Source: Victivallis vadensis
GTDB taxonomy: Bacteria > Verrucomicrobiota > Lentisphaeria > Victivallales > GWF2-50-93
DNA: 5,448 nucleotides
Assembly: GCA_020718525.1 (NCBI GenBank)
Contig: DYRX01000277.1
Span: forward strand, 1 to 5,448
Direction of reading: 5' to 3'
Positions 1-5,448 of this stretch are shown one piece after another. The position numbers were made by a program, and so were the translations under genes. Each line of letters opens with the position of its first letter. Positions within the stretch are counted from its first letter, which is position 1. The notes beneath the pieces were generated by a model. It had not been told where the DNA came from. It saw only the letters and a program-made list of their open reading frames with translations, and did not search any database.

Positions 1-3000
1 CTTAAGAAGAATGACATGCCAGATAAAAGCCTTCTCAGAGAACAAATCAACGAATTAATGGACGACCGGAATGGAGCCGTCGAAAAAATAACAAGTAACA
101 GTGAAAACTCGCTAGGCAAATCATCCGCATCCCAATCAGACACCGCAGAAAATCCGATAGAAGGTATTCCAGTATCCGGGACAGCCGAAGTCAAAAATAT
201 TGTCATACTTGCATCTTTCAAGGATCATTGGGACAGCGGAGCAAGCACAGTGCTGGCATCAAAAGGAAGAGTTGACACCGGAGAATACAACGATCTTTTC
301 AACCAGGACAACCATAGTACCGACGGGGCCGTCGGCTCCGTGAAGGATTACTACAGGGAAGTTTCCTATGGCAAACTGACTGTCACCAGCATAGTCAGCC
401 AGTGGGTCGAGCTTCCCCAGAATGAAAGTTATTATGGTGCAGGAAATCCTGATGCCAACCCGAGACAGATGGTGATTGACGCGCTTGCCGCCGCCGATGC
501 CGCGGGATTTGACTTTTCCCAAGGCGACAGCGACGGCGACGGCTGGCTTGACTGCCTTACAATAATCCATTCAGGTTTCGGACAGGAGCTTTCCGGTAAT
601 TCTTCGGACTGCGTCTGGTCTCACCAGTGGAGTCTGACGAGTCCCCAGACCTACGACGGCAAAAAGATGAAACGCTACCACACTGAGCCTGCGCTCCGCG
701 GCGGCACGACAAGCACAAGCATAATAAGGATAGGCGTGATCTGCCATGAGATGGGACATTTCTTCGGACTCCCGGATCTCTACGACTATAGCGAGCTCAC
801 AAACGGTCTCGGCAACTGGTGCCTAATGTCGGGCGGATCATGGAACGGCTCCTCCTATGGGGAGAGCCCGTCACACTTCAGTGCATGGTGCAAGGTCTCC
901 CTCGGATTCTCGTCTCCGATCCTCGTGCATTCCGCCGCATCTATTTCACTGCCGAAATCATGTTCGAACTCGAACGGCATCCATCTGATCCGGGACGGGA
1001 TGTCGAACGGCGAGTATTTCCTCGTGGAAAACAGGGAAAAATCGGGCTTTGACAATTCGTCTCAGATTTTCCCGGGAATCGTCATCTATCACATTGACTC
1101 GAAAAGCTCCAACAACGACCTGGACACCTGGTCTCATCCGCTCGTGAAAATAGAGGAGGCGGACGGCAACGATTCGCTTGGACTGTTCAAGAGCGCCGGC
1201 TCCGAGGCGGGCGATGTCTGGACCAGCACGAACGGAATTTCCGGAGGATTCGAAGACAACACCTCCAACAGCCACACAAGCGCAATGCTGTATCAGAGCA
1301 GTCACTACTACAACAGAACCTATATGTCATCCTATTATTCATACAACGAACTGAGCGACTTCTCCGCCGCAGGAGACACAATGACATATACCCTCTCCAG
1401 CCTTAGACCAACTGTTACAAGTGCAGTCACGACAAGCGATTATACCGTGTCATGGGGCGAGTGCACCGGTGCTACGAAGTATGAGATACAGGAAGGCGTT
1501 CCCTCGACGACTACAAACTTCTCGGACGGTGCGGAAAACGAGGATTTCACATGGGAAAACTGGATAGTCCAGGGCGATGCAAGGCGCTCCAGCGCTGGAG
1601 CGAGAAGCGGCTCCCACAGCTATCTCTTCCAAACATACGACGGATCCAAATGGTACTCGGATGTCCAGGCGCTCTCGATGCGTAACACATTCAAAGTTGG
1701 AGTCTCGACTGTGATTTTATTTTATGTCGAGTCACAACTCTCGGCCGCTTGCGGATACCTCAAATACCAGATATCCAACGACGGAGGAAACACCTGGAAG
1801 ACTCTTGGGACGGATGCCGGCGGACAAATAAGTTCGTGGACGCTGAGGTCATACAGCTATACCGAAATGAGCGCGGCTGGAATCAACCTTGACGATAACT
1901 GCATCTTCAGGTTTGTCGCAAATTTCGAAATGGCATCGGGCGGGGGCTCATTCCCGGCCTTCGGATTCGCCGCCGACGATTTCCAAATTTCGAACACGGA
2001 AATGGTCTCTTACTCTTCCTGGACAACCCTCAACAGTAATGTGACAGGGCACTCCTACGACATAAGCGGCAAGGCGGAAGGCATATATTCCTATCAAGTA
2101 CGAGCATACTCGAACGGAACCTGGCAGTCATTCTCCCCTGCCGGAAATATGATAGTCTCCACGAAGAACCTCACCTACAGCAGAAGCTCCTTTTCAGAGG
2201 CCTCCGAAAATAACGGTAGCATTGACAATTCGACACCTCTGACAATAACCTTGACCGACGACACTTTCACCGGAGGCATCGGATCAGATTTTGTCCTTGC
2301 GGGAAAGATAATTGTCCAAAACCTCCCCTCCAACCTTACCGCCATGATTAGCAAGCAGACTGCTACGACGCTCAGCGTTGTATTGATTGGAAACGCAAAT
2401 GCACACGCCAACTCCAACGATATATCCAACCTCACATTCGCCTTCCAGAATTCGGCGTTCACTTCCGGAAATGCAATGCTCGTTAACAATTCCAACAAAA
2501 GCGACCTTGCTATCAATTTCAACGACACCCCGGTAAGACGGCTCGCATACACGGACAGGGAATTCGTCGAATCCGAGGCCAATGACGGCAGTATAAACAA
2601 CAACTATCCTGTCAACATAGTCCTGTTCAACGACAGCTTCACAGGATGGAACGGCGAAAATTTTGTCCAGACCGGAAAAATCGCGGTGACAAACCTTCCT
2701 GCAGGACTGACCGCAAATATCAGCAGGATAGATTCGACAACACTTTCGGTACTCATAGCCGGAATGGCGGTGAACCACTTGAACGCCAACGATGTGAGCA
2801 ACCTGACATTCACGTTTCAGGACAATGCGTTTACCGCCGGCAGTGCCTCGACCGTGTCAGGATATTCGTGCAATTATCTCGAAATAGACTTCACTGACCT
2901 TTCGACTTATACCGTCGCATTCGTCGAGAATTCGGGAGGTACAATAAGCGGGACAAAGACTCAGCGCATAATTAAGGGCGGAGACTGCTCACCTGTGCAG

Positions 3001-5205
3001 GCCGTTCCTAATGCCGGATACCATTTCTCCGGATGGACAGGAAGCTATGAAGGCATGGCAAACCCGCTCACTATCACAAATGTCAACTATGGCATGGTCA
3101 TCTATGTGGGCTTCGAACTCAATGTCGTCACATTCGAGACAAGCGTCGGCACCTTCACGATTCCGGAGGGCGACACCGAAACCTACAGCGTCAGATTGTC
3201 CGCTCAGCCGACCACCGCCGTCACTGTCTCAGTCGCAAGGCTGTCGGGCGACAGCGACATAAGCGTTTCCGCCGGCTCGTCTTTGTCTTTTACGACGGCG
3301 AACTGGGGGACATACCAAGATTTCACGCTTGAGGCCGTAGAGGACGATGACAATGTGGATGGCTGGGCGACAATCAGGATTTCAGCTTCTGGAATCGCAA
3401 ACAGAGACATGATTGCGACCGAATCCGACAACGATTTCGCCCTGACAATTTTTACCGCTAACGGTTCCGTCACGAAGAATCCAGATCAACAATGCTACGA
3501 ATCGGGTTCCACGGTGCAGTTGACTGCAATCCCTCTGCCTGGATATCATTTTTCAAACTGGACCGGATCCGCTTCAGGTACCGACAACCCGCTGTCTGTG
3601 CTGATGAACTCCAATAAAGCCATAAATGCGAATTTCGCAGTTAATCCGGTCGAGATACTGACGTATTCGGATTCGGTCGAAATACCTGAGGGATCAAGCA
3701 CCACGATGAAGGTCAAACTGGCGGCCGAACCCTGGGACAGCATCACGGTGTCCGTATCGAAGATATCAGGAGACAGCGACATAAGCGTAGCGTCTGGAAG
3801 CTCCCTCTTGTTCACCACCTCAAACTGGGACGACTACCAGGATGTTGTCCTTTCCGCCGCCGAGGACGATACAGACATGGCGGACGGCTACGCCGAAATA
3901 CAATGCTCATGTCCCGGACTGCCGAACAAGATCATCAACGCATTGGAAATTGACGATGACCGCTACCTTGCAACTCCATGCATGAACGGATCGGTCAGCA
4001 AGGATCCGGACAAGTTCTATTATGAATACGGGTCTATTGTCAGTCTGACTCCTATCCCTGCAAAAGGATACATATTCACGTCCTGGAGCGGAGACGCAAC
4101 GGGCAATCAAAGTCCGCTCGAGATTACTATTGACGGAAGCAAGTCAGTAATTGCGAATTTCGCAAAGATCGCAGTATGGGATTTCGATGGCGACGGAAAA
4201 TCGGATATTGTATCGGAAAACAACGGAGTCAACGGATGGCTCTATCTTATGAATAGTCAAACCGTATCGTCAAGCAGTTCCATTTATACCAAAACGGACA
4301 CAAACTGGAAAGCGTCGGTTTTCGGAGATTTCAATGGCGATGGAAAATCGGATATCCTATGGAGACATGCCCTTAGCGGCCAAGTCCTGGTCTACTTGAT
4401 GGACGGTGCACAGGTCTCAACAGTCAAAGGCATATATTCCGGAGGCAGTGGATGGATGCCGGAAAGACTTGCAGATTTCAATGCAGACGGCAGTTCCGAC
4501 ATAGTCTGGAAACATCTTGGAGGCAGTCGCTCAATATTCTTGATGGACGACGGTAGGCCAGCCAATATCTCCAAATTAAATTGCGGCAATGATTGGGAAC
4601 TCCTGAATGTTGTGGATTTCAACGGCGACGGGAAATCAGACCTGCTTTGGGAAACCGCCAGCAGGGGTATAGTTCAAATAATGAACGGTCCGGACGTTTC
4701 AGAGGAAATAGACCTCTACACAAAAAGCACAAGCTGGCGGATTATTCAATATGGCGACTTCAACGGCGACGGGAAAATAGATTTACTTTGGGAGCATACA
4801 GACGGTTCCGGATACATATATCTAATGGATGGAACGGCAATTTTATCACACGGATACGTATATAGAAAAAGCACTGCGGACTGGACAGTCAAGTTTATTG
4901 GGGATTTCAACGGTGATGGAAAGGGCGACCTGCTTTGGGAACACAGTACCGGAATCGGCTGTATATATCTGATGGATGGATTGACGGTTTCAAACTGCCA
5001 GAACATCTACAGTCTAAAGGATATAAATCCTCTGACGAGATGGAATGTCAAGACGCTTCTTGATTTCAATGGCGACGGAAAATCGGACATGCTATGGGAA
5101 AATACGGGATCAAGAAAAACGCTTGTGTACATCATGGATGGTACTGCGATTTTAGCAAGCGGAACAGTCTATGCCAACGGAAGCAACTGGCGCTTGATTC
5201 CTTAA
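1..5205 (+). CDS. Giant secreted M6-family zinc metalloprotease with Fn3, Calx-beta-like, InlB-like and VCBS/FG-GAP repeats (5' end probably outside window)
   Basis: Predicted extracellular zinc endopeptidase of the M6 (immune inhibitor A-like) family with a very long beta-rich C-terminal extension. Seen, numbered from the ATG at nt 16 (1729 residues): HEMGHFFGLPD at 244-254, Met-turn LMSGGSW at 270-276, acidic loop DSDGDGWLD at 171-179; a split Fn3-like domain (464-716); two 119-residue repeats; an InlB-Calx-InlB-Calx-InlB array; and seven DFNGDGKSD-type calcium loops. The stop is TAA at 5203-5205. The frame is open to base 1 (LKKND precedes the ATG), residues 1-55 are hydrophilic with no signal peptide, and only a weak purine stretch (AAGAAGA) precedes the ATG, so I treat the CDS as 5' partial; nt 16 is the alternative start. 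No LPXTG, PEP-CTERM or transmembrane anchor is seen. No neighbouring gene is visible to define an operon. M6 proteases are typically secreted and degrade extracellular proteins; the substrate here is unknown. Family assignment is firm, biological role is inference. Confidence 0.95.
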   Translation, partial: LKKNDMPDKSLLREQINELMDDRNGAVEKITSNSENSLGKSSASQSDTAENPIEGIPVSGTAEVKNIVILASFKDHWDSGASTVLASKGRVDTGEYNDLFNQDNHSTDGAVGSVKDYYREVSYGKLTVTSIVSQWVELPQNESYYGAGNPDANPRQMVIDALAAADAAGFDFSQGDSDGDGWLDCLTIIHSGFGQELSGNSSDCVWSHQWSLTSPQTYDGKKMKRYHTEPALRGGTTSTSIIRIGVICHEMGHFFGLPDLYDYSELTNGLGNWCLMSGGSWNGSSYGESPSHFSAWCKVSLGFSSPILVHSAASISLPKSCSNSNGIHLIRDGMSNGEYFLVENREKSGFDNSSQIFPGIVIYHIDSKSSNNDLDTWSHPLVKIEEADGNDSLGLFKSAGSEAGDVWTSTNGISGGFEDNTSNSHTSAMLYQSSHYYNRTYMSSYYSYNELSDFSAAGDTMTYTLSSLRPTVTSAVTTSDYTVSWGECTGATKYEIQEGVPSTTTNFSDGAENEDFTWENWIVQGDARRSSAGARSGSHSYLFQTYDGSKWYSDVQALSMRNTFKVGVSTVILFYVESQLSAACGYLKYQISNDGGNTWKTLGTDAGGQISSWTLRSYSYTEMSAAGINLDDNCIFRFVANFEMASGGGSFPAFGFAADDFQISNTEMVSYSSWTTLNSNVTGHSYDISGKAEGIYSYQVRAYSNGTWQSFSPAGNMIVSTKNLTYSRSSFSEASENNGSIDNSTPLTITLTDDTFTGGIGSDFVLAGKIIVQNLPSNLTAMISKQTATTLSVVLIGNANAHANSNDISNLTFAFQNSAFTSGNAMLVNNSNKSDLAINFNDTPVRRLAYTDREFVESEANDGSINNNYPVNIVLFNDSFTGWNGENFVQTGKIAVTNLPAGLTANISRIDSTTLSVLIAGMAVNHLNANDVSNLTFTFQDNAFTAGSASTVSGYSCNYLEIDFTDLSTYTVAFVENSGGTISGTKTQRIIKGGDCSPVQAVPNAGYHFSGWTGSYEGMANPLTITNVNYGMVIYVGFELNVVTFETSVGTFTIPEGDTETYSVRLSAQPTTAVTVSVARLSGDSDISVSAGSSLSFTTANWGTYQDFTLEAVEDDDNVDGWATIRISASGIANRDMIATESDNDFALTIFTANGSVTKNPDQQCYESGSTVQLTAIPLPGYHFSNWTGSASGTDNPLSVLMNSNKAINANFAVNPVEILTYSDSVEIPEGSSTTMKVKLAAEPWDSITVSVSKISGDSDISVASGSSLLFTTSNWDDYQDVVLSAAEDDTDMADGYAEIQCSCPGLPNKIINALEIDDDRYLATPCMNGSVSKDPDKFYYEYGSIVSLTPIPAKGYIFTSWSGDATGNQSPLEITIDGSKSVIANFAKIAVWDFDGDGKSDIVSENNGVNGWLYLMNSQTVSSSSSIYTKTDTNWKASVFGDFNGDGKSDILWRHALSGQVLVYLMDGAQVSTVKGIYSGGSGWMPERLADFNADGSSDIVWKHLGGSRSIFLMDDGRPANISKLNCGNDWELLNVVDFNGDGKSDLLWETASRGIVQIMNGPDVSEEIDLYTKSTSWRIIQYGDFNGDGKIDLLWEHTDGSGYIYLMDGTAILSHGYVYRKSTADWTVKFIGDFNGDGKGDLLWEHSTGIGCIYLMDGLTVSNCQNIYSLKDINPLTRWNVKTLLDFNGDGKSDMLWENTGSRKTLVYIMDGTAILASGTVYANGSNWRLIP
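181..1395 (+). other. M6 metalloprotease catalytic domain
   Basis: Residues about 56-460. The domain opens with the strand VKNIVILASFKD (59-70), followed by the M6-typical GSVKDYYREVSYGKL (107-121), which precedes the active site in this family. DSDGDGWLD (171-179) is a likely calcium-binding loop. The zinc motif is HEMGHFFGLPD: H244 and H248 are predicted zinc ligands, E245 the general base, and D254 the probable third ligand position (HExxHxxGxxD). The Met-turn is at LMSGGSW (M271). The M6-like sequence PSHFSAWCKVSLGF follows at 285-298, and a late strand VENREKSGFD (337-346) leads to FPGIVIYHID (352-361). All catalytic residues expected of the family are present, so the enzyme should be active. 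Six cysteines (180, 199, 243, 269, 292, 316) cluster here and could form disulfides after export. Confidence 0.93.
1405..2163 (+). other. Fibronectin-III-like domain interrupted by an inserted jelly-roll-like module
   Basis: Residues 464-497 look like the first half of an Fn3 fold (PTVTSAV, YTVSW, GATKYEIQEG). Residues about 664-716 look like the second half (WTTLNSNVTGHSYDIS, GIYSYQVRAYSNG, then FSPAG and a final strand). Between them, residues about 501-660 (nt 1516-1995) form a separate unit. It starts FSDGAENEDFTWENWIVQG, continues with RSSAGARSGSHSY and YLKYQISNDGGNTWKTL, and ends with FGFAADDFQIS. That pattern (damage-like 'DGAE...W', 'AGARSGSHSY', 'DDFQIS') resembles the jelly-roll or MAM-like modules found after the catalytic domain in immune inhibitor A-type proteases. 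The insertion is inferred from the two halves matching one Fn3 pattern; the fold assignments have not been tested by profile search. Confidence 0.65.
2170..2526 (+). repeat. 119-residue beta-rich repeat, copy 1
   Basis: Residues 719-837. The copy begins LTYSRSSFSEASENNGSI and includes LTDDTFTG, GKIIVQNLP, NDISNLTFAFQNSAFTSG and the closing strand LAINFND. It aligns without gaps to the next copy, with about 59 of 119 positions identical by my hand count. The 'F.E...N.GSI' start, 'D.FTG..G..F', 'NLP..LTA.I' and 'NDxSNLTF.FQ..AFT.G' blocks suggest an immunoglobulin-like or Calx-beta-like extracellular beta-sandwich. I do not recognise a specific named family. It probably works as a stalk or adhesion module. 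Confidence 0.8.
2542..2898 (+). repeat. 119-residue beta-rich repeat, copy 2
   Basis: Residues 843-961, starting LAYTDREFVESEANDGSI and ending LEIDFTD. It is the same length as copy 1 and is separated from it by a five-residue linker (TPVRR). Conserved blocks shared with copy 1 include GKIxVxNLP, LTAxIS, TTLSV and NDxSNLTFxFQ. Identity of about half indicates an old tandem duplication or recruitment of two related modules rather than a recent copy. Confidence 0.8.
2902..3123 (+). repeat. InlB-B/Flg_new-like repeat 1
   Basis: Residues 963-1036. The signature is a Tyr/Val-rich strand (YTVAFVENSGGTISG), then VQAVPNAGYHFSGWTGS, then NPLTITNVNYGMVIYVGFE. The core GYHFSGWTG followed by NPL and a final hydrophobic strand is characteristic of the divergent InlB B-repeat family, a small beta-grasp-like module common in bacterial surface and secreted proteins. 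It is the first of three copies; the other two are each preceded by a Calx-beta-like domain. Confidence 0.75.
3124..3435 (+). repeat. Calx-beta-like domain 1
   Basis: Residues 1037-1140. The run is FTIPEGDTETYSVRLSAQP (1047-1065), TVSVARLSGDSDISVS (1070-1085), GSSLSFTTANW (1087-1097), YQDFTLEAVEDDD (1100-1112), ending in ATESDND. The 'IPEG...Y.VRLSA.P...VTVSV' opening, the late 'QD..L.A.EDDD' and the terminal acidic cluster fit Calx-beta-like extracellular domains, which often bind calcium through such acidic residues. Calcium binding here is inferred, not shown. Confidence 0.7.
3436..3645 (+). repeat. InlB-B/Flg_new-like repeat 2
   Basis: Residues 1141-1210: FALTIFTANGSVTKNPD, YESGSTVQLTAIPLPGYHFSNWTGS, NPLSVLMNSNKAINANFAV. 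It shows the canonical order NGSVxKxPD, Y..GS.V.LT.IP..GY.F..W.G and NFA. It is closer in sequence to repeat 3 than to repeat 1, which suggests that the unit Calx-beta-like plus InlB-like was duplicated together. Confidence 0.78.
3646..3960 (+). repeat. Calx-beta-like domain 2
   Basis: Residues 1211-1315. It parallels domain 1 block by block: VEIPEGSSTTMKVKLAAEP, TVSVSKISGDSDISVASGSSL, LFTTSNWDDYQDVVLSAAEDD, ending in EIDDD. The shared stretch SGDSDIS lies at the same place in both copies. The two Cys at 1297 and 1299 (QCSCP) are absent from domain 1, where the equivalent stretch is ISASG. Confidence 0.7.
3961..4167 (+). repeat. InlB-B/Flg_new-like repeat 3
   Basis: Residues 1316-1384: MNGSVSKDPDKFYYEYGS, VSLTPIPAKGYIFTSWSGD, then SPLEITIDGSKSVIANFAK. 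It runs directly into the first strand of the propeller (IAVWDFDGDG) with no linker, so the last InlB-like module and the propeller are probably packed closely together. Confidence 0.78.
4168..5202 (+). repeat. Seven VCBS/FG-GAP repeats, predicted seven-bladed calcium-binding beta-propeller
   Basis: Residues 1385-1729. Seven DxDxDGxxD calcium loops start at residues 1389, 1438, 1487, 1534, 1581, 1630 and 1683 (nt 4180, 4327, 4474, 4615, 4756, 4903, 5062), spaced 47-53 residues apart. Each of loops 2-7 has a Trp exactly seven residues before its first Asp. The loops are usually followed by SD(I/L)LWE and then by a strand like YLMDG. Loop 3 is DFNADGSSD, and blade 4 replaces YLMDG by IMNG. Seven blades is the count of integrin-alpha-type propellers built from FG-GAP repeats. 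The module is known in secreted bacterial proteins for binding or structural roles; the ligand is unknown. The chain ends in NWRLIP. Confidence 0.88.
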
Positions 5206-5291
5206 AGACTGAAAGCCCTGTTTTCTAGTAGCCAACTTTGGAAATAAATAAAAAGTCAATAAAAATCAGCTTGACAGGCAGTCTTATTTTT
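5205..5291 (+). terminator. Possible bulged, long-loop transcription terminator
   Basis: AAGACTG (5205-5211), beginning on the last base of the stop codon, and CCTGT (5217-5221) are together complementary to the uninterrupted 12 bases ACAGGCAGTCTT (5274-5285). This gives a 12-pair stem with a five-base bulge (AAAGC) on the 5' arm. A short T-tract (ATTTTTA) follows at 5286-5292. The loop is about 52 bases, much longer than in typical intrinsic terminators, so this may be chance pairing. Its position right after a 5 kb gene is what makes it worth listing. Confidence 0.3.
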
Positions 5292-5323
5292 ACTCAATTT
5301 TATTTCTGCTCCTGGAATTTTCC

Positions 5324-5344
5324 TTTCAATATTCACTATTGAAA
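5324..5344. repeat. Perfect 8-bp inverted repeat (AT-rich hairpin)
   Basis: TTTCAATA (5324-5331) and TATTGAAA (5337-5344) are exact reverse complements around the five-base loop TTCAC. The stem has only one G-C pair and would be weak in RNA. A run of eight T follows 23 bases later (5368-5375), too far for a standard intrinsic terminator. It might be a protein-binding palindrome or chance in AT-rich DNA. Confidence 0.35.
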
Positions 5345-5387
5345 TTCAGCATTCTTGAAATATTTGATTTTTTTTACATTTCATGTC

Positions 5388-5415
5388 TTGAAAAATGGCA
5401 GTCAAATGAGATAAT
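5388..5415 (+). promoter_or_regulatory. Candidate sigma70-type promoter for a gene beyond the right edge
   Basis: TTGAAA (5388-5393) matches five of six bases of the -35 consensus. GATAAT (5410-5415) matches five of six of the -10 consensus. The spacer is 16 bases. Transcription would start near 5422 and run off the window. Such matches are frequent in AT-rich DNA, and the host's promoter consensus is not known, so this is a modest prediction. Confidence 0.33.
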
Positions 5416-5448
5416 ATATCATTATGTAACATCCATACGTATGCCAAA

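Larger units (their letters stand above)
5206..5448. other. AT-rich intergenic region
   Basis: G+C is 71 of 243 by count, about 29%, well below the coding rows I counted. I see no coding frame of useful length on either strand, no tRNA-like cloverleaf and no repeated array. It contains the possible terminator, a small AT-rich hairpin and a candidate promoter. An ATG at 5441-5443 (ATGCCAAA) near the right edge has no Shine-Dalgarno-like sequence before it, so a gene start there cannot be supported. Confidence 0.7.

Noticed and set aside
11..58. ATG at nt 11 opening a 15-codon frame that ends at TAA (56-58)
   Set aside because: It overlaps the main frame out of phase, encodes nothing recognisable and has no clear ribosome binding site.
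2175..2778. Long antisense open frames opposite the beta-rich repeats (and others at 259-570, 3204-3473 and 4746-5006)
   Set aside because: They lie wholly within the giant gene, show no recognisable domain or ribosome binding site, and their apparent repeats mirror the sense-strand repeats. They are shadows of the real frame.
4180..5088. DFNGDGKSD loops resembling dockerin calcium repeats
   Set aside because: Dockerins have two paired loops about 20-30 residues apart followed by helices. Here there are seven loops 47-53 residues apart, flanked by W strands and YLMDG strands, which is the VCBS/FG-GAP propeller pattern.
4180..5088. Regularly spaced near-identical DNA words (GATTTCAACGGCGACGG-like) as a possible CRISPR or other repeat array
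   Set aside because: The words are in frame, vary at third codon positions, are spaced 141-159 bases apart and encode the conserved calcium loop. They are protein-coding repeats.
4168..5205. Apparent lower G+C in the propeller-coding part, suggesting separate acquisition
   Set aside because: Sampled rows give about 25/60 in the propeller versus 35-41/60 in some earlier rows, but other earlier rows (for example 2461-2520, 23/60) are equally low. The shift is not consistent.
5100..5205. C-terminal sorting signal (LPXTG, PEP-CTERM, type IX tail)
   Set aside because: The last 35 residues show the propeller strand pattern through NWRLIP, with no hydrophobic helix, no basic tail and no sorting motif.
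5271..5299. Perfect TTGACA at 5271-5276 as a -35 box
   Set aside because: At 16-18 base spacing only poor -10 matches exist (TCAATT matches three of six). The bases also form part of the candidate terminator stem.
5277..5403. Direct repeat GGCAGTC at 5277-5283 and 5397-5403
   Set aside because: Seven bases recurring once in 240 bases is compatible with chance, and there is no flanking element or target-site structure.

Overview
The window is almost entirely one very large open reading frame on the + strand (to nucleotide 5205), followed by about 243 bases of AT-rich intergenic DNA (71 G+C of 243, about 29%). The frame encodes a multidomain extracellular metalloprotease of the M6 (immune inhibitor A-like) type. 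It stays open to the left edge and no signal peptide is visible after the first in-window ATG (nt 16), so the 5' end of the gene, with its export signal, is probably outside the window.

Residues are numbered from the ATG at nt 16. The layout is: a short linker or propeptide-like segment (1-55); the M6 catalytic domain with HEMGHFFGLPD and a Met-turn (about 56-460); a fibronectin-III-like domain split by an inserted jelly-roll-like module (about 464-716); two ungapped 119-residue tandem repeats (719-837 and 843-961); an alternating array of three InlB-B/Flg_new-like repeats and two Calx-beta-like domains (963-1384); and seven FG-GAP/VCBS-type calcium-loop repeats that look like a complete seven-bladed beta-propeller (1385-1729). 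The protease probably acts outside the cell. The long beta-rich stalk and propeller probably serve for spacing, surface or matrix binding, or substrate engagement. No C-terminal sorting tag or membrane anchor is seen.

Downstream lie a possible bulged, long-loop terminator beginning at the stop codon, a perfect but AT-only-looking small hairpin, and a candidate sigma70-type promoter near the right edge that would serve a gene beyond the window.

Organism: a bacterium of moderate G+C with a large secretome. Giant secreted proteins that mix M6, Calx-beta-like, InlB-like and VCBS modules occur in environmental and gut Gram-negative groups such as Lentisphaerae/PVC and Spirochaetes, but the sequence does not allow a firm placement. 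I see no mobile element, RNA gene, CRISPR array or multi-gene system. The interest of the window is the domain architecture of this one protein.
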